Source: Bradyrhizobium sp. 195
GTDB taxonomy: Bacteria; Pseudomonadota; Alphaproteobacteria; Rhizobiales; Xanthobacteraceae
NCBI RefSeq assembly: GCF_023101665.1
Contig: NZ_CP082161.1
Span: 6,696,001-6,760,000 of the forward strand
Reading direction: 5' to 3'
DNA length: 64,000 nucleotides
Part shown: in pieces, positions 26,214-34,065 of the stretch
Layout: every line of letters begins with the position of its first letter
Numbering within the stretch: position 1 is the first letter of the stretch
The notes under the pieces: model-generated
What the model saw: the letters and a program-made list of their open reading frames with translations, nothing else
Databases searched by the model: none
What the model was told of the DNA's origin: nothing
Program-made: the position numbers and the translations under genes

Positions 26214-26504
26214 TCAGACATAGTTAACAAAGCCTGAATCCTGCGTCCGTTCCGCCTGGCTTCGTGCGATCCACACCCGCCAAGCTCCTTCGTGCTTGGA
26301 ATAAAGCTCAAGCCATCGAACGTCGTCAACCGCGGCGGCTCCCTTGCCCGTGCCGGTTTCGGCCACGATTTGCAGCGCCTGCGCCACCGCGACATCCAGC
26401 GCTTCGAATTCCGCCGTCTCCCCCAGCGACAGGCCGATCAGAACACGATGCCCTTGCGCATCAACGAAGTACCTGCGGGGCGCGTTGTGGCGTTGATCAA
26501 TCAT
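26214..26504 (-). CDS. Small protein of unknown function
   Basis: 96 residues, cytoplasmic by composition. The sequence reads as one compact alpha/beta domain (RRYFVDAQGHRVLIGLSLGE, then WLELYSKHEGAWRVWIARSQ). Its ATG overlaps the end of a 44-codon upstream frame by 8 bases, so translation may be coupled. Function is unknown. Confidence 0.5.
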   Translation of the reverse strand: MIDQRHNAPRRYFVDAQGHRVLIGLSLGETAEFEALDVAVAQALQIVAETGTGKGAAAVDDVRWLELYSKHEGAWRVWIARSQAERTQDSGFVNYV

Positions 26505-26631
26505 TTGAATGACCCTCGTTCATGATCCAAGGACCCGGAAGGTCCTTCAGATGCCGGCCATAGGTGCAAACAAACGCGATCAAAATGAGGGCGCAAGTCG
26601 TCGCGCCCAGCAACGCAATGAGATACGTCAT
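26497..26631 (-). CDS. 44-residue single-pass membrane peptide
   Basis: A short frame from ATG 26631 to TGA 26497. It encodes one membrane helix (TYLIALLGATTCALILIAFV) followed by a short polar tail (GRHLKDLPGPWIMNEGHSND). It overlaps the start of the following gene by 8 bases in another frame, an arrangement typical of coupled genes. It may be a real small membrane protein or a leader that sets translation of the next gene. Support is structural only. Confidence 0.45.
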   Translation of the reverse strand: MTYLIALLGATTCALILIAFVCTYGRHLKDLPGPWIMNEGHSND

Positions 26632-26796
26632 CTATGCCTATCTGCGCGCCCCGGAAATCGAGGCGGCCAAATGCTCGTCATGAATTGATCGGTCTTAGGC
26701 TGCCTTTCCAAAGCGCTCAAGGTCGGCGACGAGTTAACCTAACCACACATGGTTATTTCGATTTCGCCCCGACGATTGAGTTGGGGCGCTCGCGTT

Positions 26797-26964
26797 CTAC
26801 GATGACGAGGGCCGCTGGGTTCGGCCGGGCTCCATCGCGGCGGGGGTATAGGGTGCGTAAAGACGATATCGCGCCGATCGCTTCCGCGAACGCCACGCCC
26901 TTACACCATAGCCGCAGCAAAAGCCCGCTGCGAAAATCGAAATCAAAACCAAAAAAGCTAGCAT
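26797..26964 (-). CDS. Small single-pass membrane protein
   Basis: 55 residues from the ATG at 26964 (a GTG lies five codons earlier). A membrane helix (LAFLVLISIFAAGFCCGYGV) is followed by a very basic stretch (RAWRSRKRSARYRLYAPY), giving a typical positive-inside anchor. Similar small proteins are common in this bacterial group. Function is unknown. Confidence 0.4.
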   Translation of the reverse strand: MLAFLVLISIFAAGFCCGYGVRAWRSRKRSARYRLYAPYTPAAMEPGRTQRPSSS

Positions 26965-27543
26965 CCGGAATGTTCCCACGTTTGCCGGAACGTTCCTCCC
27001 GCGCTCATTTCATCTTTTCGTTGTGTCGACTTCAAGATCGGTACCGCTGAAACTTTTGTCAGACGAAGATGAAGTTTGTGCAACGTGGTGCTTGAAGATT
27101 GGTCGGCGCGCGAGGGCATAAGGCGCGGAAAGAGGCGATGGTTCTTTTTACCAGAACTCGACAAGCCGACGCCATGAACCCTGGTTCATTTGGCGCGCCA
27201 AACCTTGATTGGCACGGCTGCTCGTGGAGCGCCTGATTGCCGCGGGCCGTTCACCTCTCCCGCTTGCGGGAGAGGAAGTGCACCTCCGTCGTTGCAGCGA
27301 TCAGGCCTCATCTCATCACGTCGCGCGAAAACACCGTGGTTATACGGAGCGCCGCGTGCCGATTTCATCGCGGTAAGGTTGCCAGGTTAGCTTAATCCGC
27401 GTTGTTTGTTGCGAAGTCTAACCGATCGCATATCCATCTTCGCACCGGGCTCCCCAAGCCTGGCCCACCCAAGCGAAGCCGTCGAGCGAACATGGGTCGC
27501 TTGGCGGCTTTGTCGTTGTGTCGACGAGAGGATCATTTCGGTT
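26965..27543. other. Intergenic stretch with one repeat copy only
   Basis: About 580 bases with no convincing gene on either strand. Apart from the repeat at 27234-27275 nothing stands out: no tRNA-like fold, no clear terminator and no strong promoter pair. Short open frames here lack ribosome sites and have shadow-like composition. Confidence 0.5.
27234..27275. repeat. Third copy of the CCTCTCCCGC palindromic element
   Basis: The 22-bp palindrome at 27254-27275, plus about 20 bases on its left, matches the inverted copy at 25690-25731 almost exactly over 42 bp. This shows a dispersed element present at least three times within 2 kb. Confidence 0.8.
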
Positions 27544-27717
27544 ATGGCGCGCAAGCCCTGGTCGTTTAAGGAAGATCGCCGGCTCATGGAGTTGGCCAAG
27601 TCTTCGGCTTCGCTGGAAGAGGCGGCGAAAGTTCTCGGACGCTCGCCTGATGCGATCAAGCGCATGGCCTTGCGGCTTGGCCTTTCGCTGAAGCCGAAGA
27701 CCGGCAAGAAGAGCTAG
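27544..27717 (+). CDS. Small helix-turn-helix (SANT/Myb-like) protein
   Basis: 57 residues from the ATG at 27544, the only start that leaves a clean domain: ARKPWSFKEDRRLMELAKS, then SLEEAAKVLGRSPDAIKRMA. The pattern (W, acidic helix, then a recognition-type helix with SPDAIKRMA) resembles SANT/Myb-like or GcrA-type small DNA-binding folds. The Lys-rich tail fits nucleic acid binding. A longer frame exists upstream but has shadow-like composition. The target is unknown. Confidence 0.6.
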   Translation: MARKPWSFKEDRRLMELAKSSASLEEAAKVLGRSPDAIKRMALRLGLSLKPKTGKKS

Positions 27718-27833
27718 TCCTGGAAACAGCTCGTCGCGGACGACAGCTGTCTTTGTCCGCCATGGCGGCAACATTTCTCTCCGAAGCCCCTGCAGCTTTT
27801 CGTCTTGCAGGACGGAACCAAAGCAACCACGAG

Positions 27834-28031
27834 ATGTTGATCCAGACTTTGCCGCGAGGTCTGGCCGTGGTCCATTTTGTGATTTCCGCAATGCTGGTTT
27901 GGCTGGCGATCAACATCGCTTTCGTGGTGCTTCGGTTGCGGGCCACCCGCCATCCCGCCGCGCCCCACGTCCATAGGCCGAGCCTATCTTCTGCAGAGGC
28001 AATTCCCCTCCGCCATCGCCTCGGTCGGTGA
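27834..28031 (+). CDS. Possible small single-pass membrane protein
   Basis: 65 residues from ATG 27834 (alternatives at 27762 and upstream). A single membrane helix (AVVHFVISAMLVWLAINIAFVV) is followed by a basic, Pro/His-containing tail. There is no recognisable family and only a weak ribosome site. It is kept because the hydrophobic segment and positive-inside flank look genuine. Confidence 0.35.
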   Translation: MLIQTLPRGLAVVHFVISAMLVWLAINIAFVVLRLRATRHPAAPHVHRPSLSSAEAIPLRHRLGR

Positions 28032-28171
28032 GCATCGATCGATGCGTCCACGGACCGTCCGCTCGTTCAGTCTAAAACGCGATGCGATTAGGTTGAATCG
28101 TCATCGCGCGTTAGATTCTTGTTTAAGCGTGGGCTGTTCGGAAAACCGCCGCGCCTTCTCCAGATCAGGCG

Positions 28172-28396
28172 TTAATTGCGCGTCTTCTTCTGGGAGCCCA
28201 TTCCGGGGCTGGTTCCGTAATTGGGCGTCCCCGTTCCCTTGAAAGCACCACCCATGCTGTCCGAGCCGGAGTTCGTCGCCGTGCCGCTGCGGGAGGTGGG
28301 CTGAGTGCCCGATGGCTGGTCTTTGGTTCCCTGCGCCCAGGCCGCGGAGCTTCCGACGACGAACGACAGGAGGAGGAGGCTTAACGTCCTGATCAT
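28172..28396 (-). CDS. Very small secreted protein of the AQG-x-[KN]-D group
   Basis: 74 residues from the ATG at 28396. The signal peptide ends SSAAWA and the mature chain starts QGTKDQPSGTQ, then turns Gly/Ser/Thr-rich with a basic end (GSQKKTRN). The junction matches the two proteins near 23 kb. Expected to be a disordered envelope or extracellular peptide. Function is unknown. Confidence 0.55.
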   Translation of the reverse strand: MIRTLSLLLLSFVVGSSAAWAQGTKDQPSGTQPTSRSGTATNSGSDSMGGAFKGTGTPNYGTSPGMGSQKKTRN

Positions 28397-28515
28397 ACTG
28401 CTCAACTTTCCATGCTTGGGCCGCGCGACCATCAGTCAGGCAACCGCTCGTAGCCCTTCCGGACCGTCCGCCCGTTAAACCCTATCTTAGCCCCCGCTGG
28501 CTAGGATCAATTCCG

Positions 28516-28554
28516 AAGATCAGTCACCAAGATCAGTCACCAAGATCAGTCACC
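28516..28554. repeat. Three perfect 13-bp tandem repeats
   Basis: The unit AAGATCAGTCACC is present three times head to tail without a mismatch, ending 29 bases before the start of the EAL gene. The position fits a 5' untranslated or promoter-proximal element. It may be a protein-binding array or simply a slippage-prone repeat. Confidence 0.9.
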
Positions 28555-28583
28555 GAGCCTCTCCTGAATTCCGCCCGGACCGG

Positions 28584-30170
28584 ATGAGACACCAGCGACC
28601 GAACCTTCCGTTTGTGGCGCTCGTGCTTGCGAGCACGATGGCGTTCGCCCTGGCGGGCCATTTGGCGGCAGAGGCCGTCATTCGCCACCAGCAGGCGCAC
28701 CAGCTCAACGAGCTGACCGAGGTCGTTCTGCGCCGCTCCGAACTTGCGGTCGATTTTGCCGCGGCCAGCCTGGACGATCTCGCGAAGCGTGATCTTGCCA
28801 GCTGCGCGCCGGCGGCGCTTCAAGCCATCCGGCTCCAGGTCTACCAGCGCTCGGCCATCAAGGACGTCCGTCTCGTCAATCCGGACGGATCGGTGATCTG
28901 CTCGGCCTATTCCGAGACGCTCGAGTTCGACAAGGGATGGGCAGGTCGCCACGACATGCTGTCCTCGCACGACAAGGAGCTCTCGCTGTTCCGCGTGGAG
29001 CAATTCGGCGGCGACGCATTGGGCGTGCTCAGGGACGTCAATCGCAGCTCCGCGCTGGTCGCGATCGTCGGCATCAATGCCAATCTGTTCGATCTCATGC
29101 CCGCCGAGCTGCGCGCGCACAGCGAGGTCATCCTCGCCTTGAGCAATGGCGAGAAGCTCGGCGATTTCCGGCTCGATGCCGACAGGCCCCTGCGAGGGCC
29201 GATCAGCTTCGACAGGCATTCCACGCGCTTCCCGCTTCATGCCACGATCCGGCTCGAACAGGCGGTCCTTTCGAACTGGAACAGCGAGGCTTATTGGCCG
29301 GCGCTCGCAGTGTCCCTGGGACTTGGTATCCTTTTCGGCGTCCTGCTGGCACGCAGCCGGCGGATGGAAGGGCCGGTCGCCGATCTCGATCGCGGGCTCG
29401 CGGCCGGCGAATTCAAGCCGTACTACCAACCCATCTTCGACCTCAGGACGGGCAAGATCACGGGCTGCGAGATTCTGGCGCGCTGGGTTCGTCGGGACGG
29501 CTCGGTGGTGCCGCCGATGAACTTCATTCCGCTGGCCGAATCCAGCGGGCGCATCCAGGTGATGACCTGGCAGATCCTGAGATCGGCGCTCTCCGACCTG
29601 CGTCCCGTCCTGAGGGCGGACAAGACCTTCAAGATGTCGCTGAACGTCGTGCCCAAGCACCTGCTGAGTGCCGGCTTCATTGAAACGCTGCGTCGCACGG
29701 TTCTGACGGCCAGAGTCTCCGCACGCCAGGTCGTGGTCGAGGTCACCGAGCGCGACGAGCTCGACGATCTCGCGCGCGCCGCAGCAATCGTGACCGAGTT
29801 GCGTGACCATGGCTTCCGCGTCGCCATCGACGACGTCGGCGTTGGCCATAGCGGGCTGTCGCGGCTGAAAGGGCTCGGCGCCAACACGATCAAGATCGAC
29901 AAATTCTTCGTCGACACCATCACCGTGGATGCATCGACCACAACGATCGTCGAGATGTTGGTCGCGCTCGCCAAGGACTTCCGAATGACTGTCGTCGCGG
30001 AAGGAATCGAGACTGAGGAGCAGCGCCGTGCCTTGATCGCGTCCGGCGTCGAGGAAGGACAGGGCTATCTCGTCGCCGCACCGCTCCCGTTTGCGAAATT
30101 CAGCGAGCTCCTCGATTCACGCCGCCGCTCCGCAAGCCCGGCGCCGGCCGGCGATGTCCTGGTAGCCTGA
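28584..30170 (+). CDS. CSS-motif EAL-domain c-di-GMP phosphodiesterase
   Basis: 528 residues. A first membrane helix lies at about 8-28. The periplasmic CSS-like domain follows (about 30-230) with one Cys in LASCAPA and one in VICSAYS. A second helix lies near 238-258, and the EAL domain fills about 270-510. The EAL site is complete: Glu in CEILARW, Asn in SLNVVP, Glu in EVTERDEL, the Asp pair in AIDDVGVG, Lys in IKIDKFF, Glu in VAEGIET and Gln in GQGYLV. It should therefore hydrolyse c-di-GMP to pGpG. In CSS proteins of enterics, redox of the two cysteines controls activity; here the motif reads CSA, so control may differ. Confidence 0.9.
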   Translation: MRHQRPNLPFVALVLASTMAFALAGHLAAEAVIRHQQAHQLNELTEVVLRRSELAVDFAAASLDDLAKRDLASCAPAALQAIRLQVYQRSAIKDVRLVNPDGSVICSAYSETLEFDKGWAGRHDMLSSHDKELSLFRVEQFGGDALGVLRDVNRSSALVAIVGINANLFDLMPAELRAHSEVILALSNGEKLGDFRLDADRPLRGPISFDRHSTRFPLHATIRLEQAVLSNWNSEAYWPALAVSLGLGILFGVLLARSRRMEGPVADLDRGLAAGEFKPYYQPIFDLRTGKITGCEILARWVRRDGSVVPPMNFIPLAESSGRIQVMTWQILRSALSDLRPVLRADKTFKMSLNVVPKHLLSAGFIETLRRTVLTARVSARQVVVEVTERDELDDLARAAAIVTELRDHGFRVAIDDVGVGHSGLSRLKGLGANTIKIDKFFVDTITVDASTTTIVEMLVALAKDFRMTVVAEGIETEEQRRALIASGVEEGQGYLVAAPLPFAKFSELLDSRRRSASPAPAGDVLVA

Positions 30171-30332
30171 CCATCTCCGCCGGACGGCATCCCTTTGCTC
30201 GCTGACGGAGCGCCTCCCGGGCCCCGATCGCGGCCAGGTTTTGGACGGTCCGCGCCTAGGGAGAACGACTAGGCGTTTTAACGATATTCTCGTCTTTCGA
30301 AGCGGAATGGACCCAAGTGGCTATGGTGGACC

Positions 30333-30698
30333 ATGCGTCGAAATCACCTCATCGCAGCCGCAGGAATCTGCCTCGCCCTCATCGCCTATGCCACCTTGGC
30401 AAGGCTGGCGGGAAGGCCGGCGCTCATGGGGCATCACGAGGCCTACTGGATCGTGGTGATCGAGCGCTTCAGCGCCTATGGCCTGTTGGGCTTCCTGCTG
30501 GCCTTTCTGTTGCCCGGCCGGCTCGCTTTGGCGTGCTCGCTTGTCGTGGCAGTCGCAATGGGGCTGGAAGTCCTGCAAACGCTGACACCCGATCGTGACC
30601 CCGGCTTCCTGGACGTGCTGCAAAAGGCCGCGGGAGGCACCGTCGGTGTCATCCTCGCCCAGACGATCCTGGCCTTCCTGCCCCGGCCGCCAACCTGA
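30333..30698 (+). CDS. VanZ-like small membrane protein
   Basis: 121 residues with about four membrane segments and the VanZ-like pattern: an FSAYGLLGFLLAF core, an acidic and Gln-containing motif (LEVLQTLTPDRDPGFLDVLQ) and a final GGTVGVILAQTI helix. This matches the small VanZ family of membrane proteins, some linked to glycopeptide or antibiotic tolerance. The molecular role is unknown. It stands alone after the EAL gene. Confidence 0.75.
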   Translation: MRRNHLIAAAGICLALIAYATLARLAGRPALMGHHEAYWIVVIERFSAYGLLGFLLAFLLPGRLALACSLVVAVAMGLEVLQTLTPDRDPGFLDVLQKAAGGTVGVILAQTILAFLPRPPT

Positions 30699-30745
30699 AG
30701 CTCACGGCGCTGAAAATTTTTCCAGCGCCTACGGGACATGTCCCC

Positions 30746-31192
30746 TTACTTCATCATCTGCCCGCGCAGTTCACCGCCTGGGTTCGCGGCGGTATGTATG
30801 TTCGCGTACCACTTCCCGGCCAGCAGGTCCGCGGCCTGAGCGTCCGTGAGCGTGGCACTGCCCTGGATGGGGCTTTGGACCGTCTTGAACGGCAAAGCGA
30901 TGCCGGCATTCTTGCCGGCTTCACCGGGACCATGAAAATGAGCTCCCATCGCGGGACCAGTCAGGCCTGCATACGTGACCGTATAGGTCAGGACTTTCGT
31001 CTGGGTGTCGAACGCAGCCTCGGCCTTGCCTGAACCGGAGGAGTTGTTCGGAGGCACTTCGTTGCTGCCCTTGAGGTCGGCCTGCAGCTTGACGACCTCC
31101 GCACGTGACGGCGCGGCTGTGACGATCAGCAGCCCGCCGAGCATCGCCGCTCCCAACATCGTCACGCCGACCCGATATTTGGCTTTCCTCAT
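30746..31192 (-). CDS. CHRD-domain secreted protein
   Basis: 148 residues with a signal peptide ending APSRA (about 31). A CHRD domain follows with the pattern GSNEVPP, VLTYTVTYAGLTGPAMGAHF and the conserved C-terminal AANPGGELRGQM. CHRD domains were first seen in chordin and are common in secreted bacterial proteins. Binding partners are unknown. It stands alone on the minus strand. Confidence 0.88.
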   Translation of the reverse strand: MRKAKYRVGVTMLGAAMLGGLLIVTAAPSRAEVVKLQADLKGSNEVPPNNSSGSGKAEAAFDTQTKVLTYTVTYAGLTGPAMGAHFHGPGEAGKNAGIALPFKTVQSPIQGSATLTDAQAADLLAGKWYANIHTAANPGGELRGQMMK

Positions 31193-31350
31193 GGCATTCT
31201 CCTACCGGTCTTCAGGACCCGTTGCGGGTGAAACCCCGGCCTCCGGCTTTAATTCCGGAAGACCAGTCTATGCCTGATTCGCGAAAAGCTATCGGGGATC
31301 CCATCGGCGGCGCCTGGAGCGGCGAGCCCAAGGGTGTGAGGCGAAACGGG

Positions 31351-31632
31351 CTAAGCTGCGCCGCGCTCGCGGAACCCGGTCGGTGCCAGGAGTTCGGCCA
31401 TTTGCCTATGCGTGCTCTGCAGCGCCTCGATGGCGCCGTCGAGATCGAAATCCGCTTCGCGGATTGATGCGAAGAACTTGGCCGTCAGCGCCAGATCGAG
31501 CTTGACGCGCGTTGCGCCGTCGCGGCTCTTGCGGCGGTCAAGCGACAAGTGCAGCGCCCGCAATCTGGCTTCTGCCGGCGTGCAGCCGCTGAGGGTCGCC
31601 AGTTCGTCGTAGGTCATCCAGATCTGAGGCAT
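31351..31632 (-). CDS. Small protein of unknown function, possibly DNA-binding
   Basis: 93 residues. The N-terminal part (MTYDELATLSGCTPAEARLR) reads like a helix-turn-helix start, followed by a basic stretch (LDRRKSRDGATRVKL) and a C-terminal helix. No signal peptide or membrane segment. It is plausible as a small cytoplasmic DNA- or protein-binding regulator. The fold is not confirmed and the target is unknown. Confidence 0.5.
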   Translation of the reverse strand: MPQIWMTYDELATLSGCTPAEARLRALHLSLDRRKSRDGATRVKLDLALTAKFFASIREADFDLDGAIEALQSTHRQMAELLAPTGFRERGAA

Positions 31633-31740
31633 GTTCTCGTCCGTATTTTACAGCGCCCTCATCCTAGCTGTCCGCGCCTGAATGCACCGTTGCCGCGCCG
31701 CGGTCGCAGCCCGCTTCACAGCGATAGCGTCAACGCAAGA

Positions 31741-32184
31741 CTAAGATACGGGAGGCCTGGAAGATGGAGGGAAATGGCGCGGCCGCGAACGGCTGTCGAG
31801 GCCTTTGGGCAATTTGTCATTGAGCTTCACGACGGCGCCTCGCGTTTCCACAGCCGGCGCGTCTTCCTGGCTGTAGATCAGCGTCACCTCGAACATCACG
31901 TCGGGCGCTTCCCTCGCCGTTCCCGAGCAGGTCGCCATCGCACCGTTGCACACGCCCGAGAGATTGACCTGGACCTCGTCAAGCCCGAACACCGTCGGCG
32001 GGCCGTCGGCATACCGCCGCGTGGTCAGGACAGCCGTGAAGCGCTGCTCGTCATCGAACCGATAGGAGCCGCCATAGGTGAAGAAGCTGTCGCTGCCGGA
32101 GATCCGTCCTTCCGCCAGATGCACGACGCCCGTGCCCTGGGCGCGCGGGGTCCTGAACCAGGCCGCGTATTTGCCGTCTCTCAT
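31741..32184 (-). CDS. GrlR-like beta-barrel protein
   Basis: 147 residues from the ATG at 32184, where similarity begins: RDGKYAAWFRTPRAQGTGVV, then GRISGSDSFFTYGGSY, PPTVFGLDEVQVNLSG and SGTAREAPDVMFEVTLIY. This order matches the GrlR family, small lipocalin-like beta barrels named for a type III secretion regulator of enteric pathogens and widespread in rhizobia. No type III genes are in the window, so a direct link to secretion is not supported. A longer in-frame start at 32316 adds a poor N-terminus. The last 20 residues are basic and disordered. Confidence 0.6.
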   Translation of the reverse strand: MRDGKYAAWFRTPRAQGTGVVHLAEGRISGSDSFFTYGGSYRFDDEQRFTAVLTTRRYADGPPTVFGLDEVQVNLSGVCNGAMATCSGTAREAPDVMFEVTLIYSQEDAPAVETRGAVVKLNDKLPKGLDSRSRPRHFPPSSRPPVS

Positions 32185-32337
32185 GATGGAAACATCCGCC
32201 GTAAAATTCACTGGTATTTGCAACCAACTCTGGGGCGCGGCAATGACCGATGCGGCGAGCATTCCGCCACGGTTAACGCCCTGCAAAACCAACCCGTCAA
32301 ATTGCCATCGCCGCACGAGGCGACATCGGCGGCACCG

Positions 32338-34065
32338 TTAGAACAATTCTATGCCGTCATCTGCGGTCTCGACCGCCTCGACCCGGCGCGTGGCGACGAT
32401 CGACGCCAGTCCGAGTGTTTGCAGGACGTCGCGATGAACATCCCGTTCACGCTCCATCGTGTAGCGCGCGAAGAGATCGTCGAGTATCGCCTGATCCTGC
32501 ACCTCCACCTGTAGCCGCTGCGCGCCCGCAGTCTCGAGCCGCATCGCGACCGCCGGCAAGGCCGCCGAGCTTTCGCCGAGCGCGGTCATCAGGCCCTGGG
32601 CCGAATTCATCAGCCGCTCGAATTCCGCGCCTTCGTCCACGAGCCGGCTCATCAACTTGCCGAGCCGTTCATTGCCGGCCTCGACCTCGCGCAGCGCCAG
32701 AAGGATCTGCGGCTCGAGCTTGGCGAGCTGGGTGGGATCACCCTGGACGCGAAGCTGCTTCAGCTCGCCGGCCGAGCGCTCGATGCCGTCGAGCACGGGC
32801 CTCAGGCGCCCGGCCCCCGCTGAGACCTGGTCGGCAGTCGCCTTGAGCTCGTTGGCGATGACGACGAAGGCGCTGCCGCGGCTGCCGAGATGGCTTGCCT
32901 TGAGGCCGGCATTCATTCCGATCAGCGTGATATCGACCGTCGCCTCGGCAAGCCCGGCGATTGCCTGGCGAAATTTTGCCAGCGTGTCCTCGACGATCGC
33001 GAGCGCCTCGTCGACCGCGCGGCCCGCACTCTCGCAGGTGCCGATCAGGGTCGACGCGTGCGCCAGCGTCTGCTTGATGCGTGTCAGGAACGACGACGAG
33101 CCGTCCTCCTCGCCGCCAAACAGCGTACGACCGTGGCCGACGACGCTGACTGCATCGTGCAGGATGGCGGTCAGCGCGCCGACGATCTGGCCGACGTCGC
33201 CGCCGAACTCGCGCTGGGCATCCCTTAGCTGTGCCGCCTGCAACTGGCAGATCGCGCGCATGCCGTGATCGCCCGGGACCGGTTCGGGGACGAGGCTTGA
33301 CGCCGATTCCAACGCAAGGTTGAGGCCGTGCGACACGTGTTCGAGGCGCTGCCGCGTGCTGTCGCCTGCCTGCAGCGAGATGATCGCGCTGCCGACCGCC
33401 TCGGCGATCTTCCTGGTGCTGGAACTGGCGCGATCGGCCAGATGGCTGCTCTTGCTGCGCTGATCGCGCAATCCGGAATAGGCCGCGCCGAGTTCGGCGC
33501 TCTCCGACATCAGTTGAGCCCGATAACGGCTCTCGAACTCCTTCTGCCGGCCGGAGGCGGAGGCGACCGCCTCGGACAGGCGCTGCTGGTCCCGGGCGCA
33601 GCCTTCGATCGAGCGCTGCACCGACCTGCCGAGATCATAGGCTTCCTGGGTGAAGGCGAGAAAGCCCTCGCGGTCGCCCTCGAGCGAGGCCGCCTCGATC
33701 CGCGCGCTGCGCGCGATGATGGTGATCATCTGGATGTGCTTGAACAGCGGCTTGAGCAGCGAAGACGCCTCTGCCGTGCTCTTGCCGATCGTCTCCAAGA
33801 GGGCGCTCTCCGCCGGCAGCGTCTGCGCCAGCTCGCTCAGCCGCGCGGCGATCTCCTGCAGCGCCGTTGCAGCGCCCTCGATCTCCGCGCCGGAGAGCTC
33901 GCCCGAGAGCGTCGCGAGACCCTGGTTCAGCTCCTTGAAAATGAGGTGACCGCGTCCGAGTTCGCCACCCACGCGCGCGAAGACGTCCTCGATCCGCGAG
34001 GAGACGTCCTCGATCGCGGCAATTGCTTCAGCGAGCGTGTCGGCCGGAACGGGAGACATGGCCAT
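32338..34065 (-). CDS. Soluble chemoreceptor-like helical protein with two degenerate tip motifs
   Basis: 575 residues from the ATG at 34065, which overlaps the cheB stop (TGATG). It has no membrane segment or signal peptide and is nearly all helical. Two segments resemble the chemoreceptor hairpin tip ([20 protein letters not shown] in the MCPs here): IARSARIEAASLEGDREGF (about 115-135) and IGMNAGLKASHLGSRGSAFV (about 375-395). Both are degenerate at key positions. It may bind CheA/CheW weakly, sequester CheW, or serve as a cytoplasmic signalling scaffold. It is the last gene of the chemotaxis operon. Confidence 0.75.
   Translation of the reverse strand: MAMSPVPADTLAEAIAAIEDVSSRIEDVFARVGGELGRGHLIFKELNQGLATLSGELSGAEIEGAATALQEIAARLSELAQTLPAESALLETIGKSTAEASSLLKPLFKHIQMITIIARSARIEAASLEGDREGFLAFTQEAYDLGRSVQRSIEGCARDQQRLSEAVASASGRQKEFESRYRAQLMSESAELGAAYSGLRDQRSKSSHLADRASSSTRKIAEAVGSAIISLQAGDSTRQRLEHVSHGLNLALESASSLVPEPVPGDHGMRAICQLQAAQLRDAQREFGGDVGQIVGALTAILHDAVSVVGHGRTLFGGEEDGSSSFLTRIKQTLAHASTLIGTCESAGRAVDEALAIVEDTLAKFRQAIAGLAEATVDITLIGMNAGLKASHLGSRGSAFVVIANELKATADQVSAGAGRLRPVLDGIERSAGELKQLRVQGDPTQLAKLEPQILLALREVEAGNERLGKLMSRLVDEGAEFERLMNSAQGLMTALGESSAALPAVAMRLETAGAQRLQVEVQDQAILDDLFARYTMERERDVHRDVLQTLGLASIVATRRVEAVETADDGIELF

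Noticed and set aside
28516..28554. Possible CRISPR-like repeats
   Set aside because: Three direct 13-bp units with no spacers and no cas genes.
28533..29849. Long open frame on the minus strand opposite the EAL gene
   Set aside because: Mirror-type composition of a GC-rich coding strand; the EAL domain on the plus strand has all its motifs.
31741..32184. Type III secretion regulation because of the GrlR-like protein
   Set aside because: No type III apparatus or effector gene is visible in the window; GrlR-like proteins occur without it.
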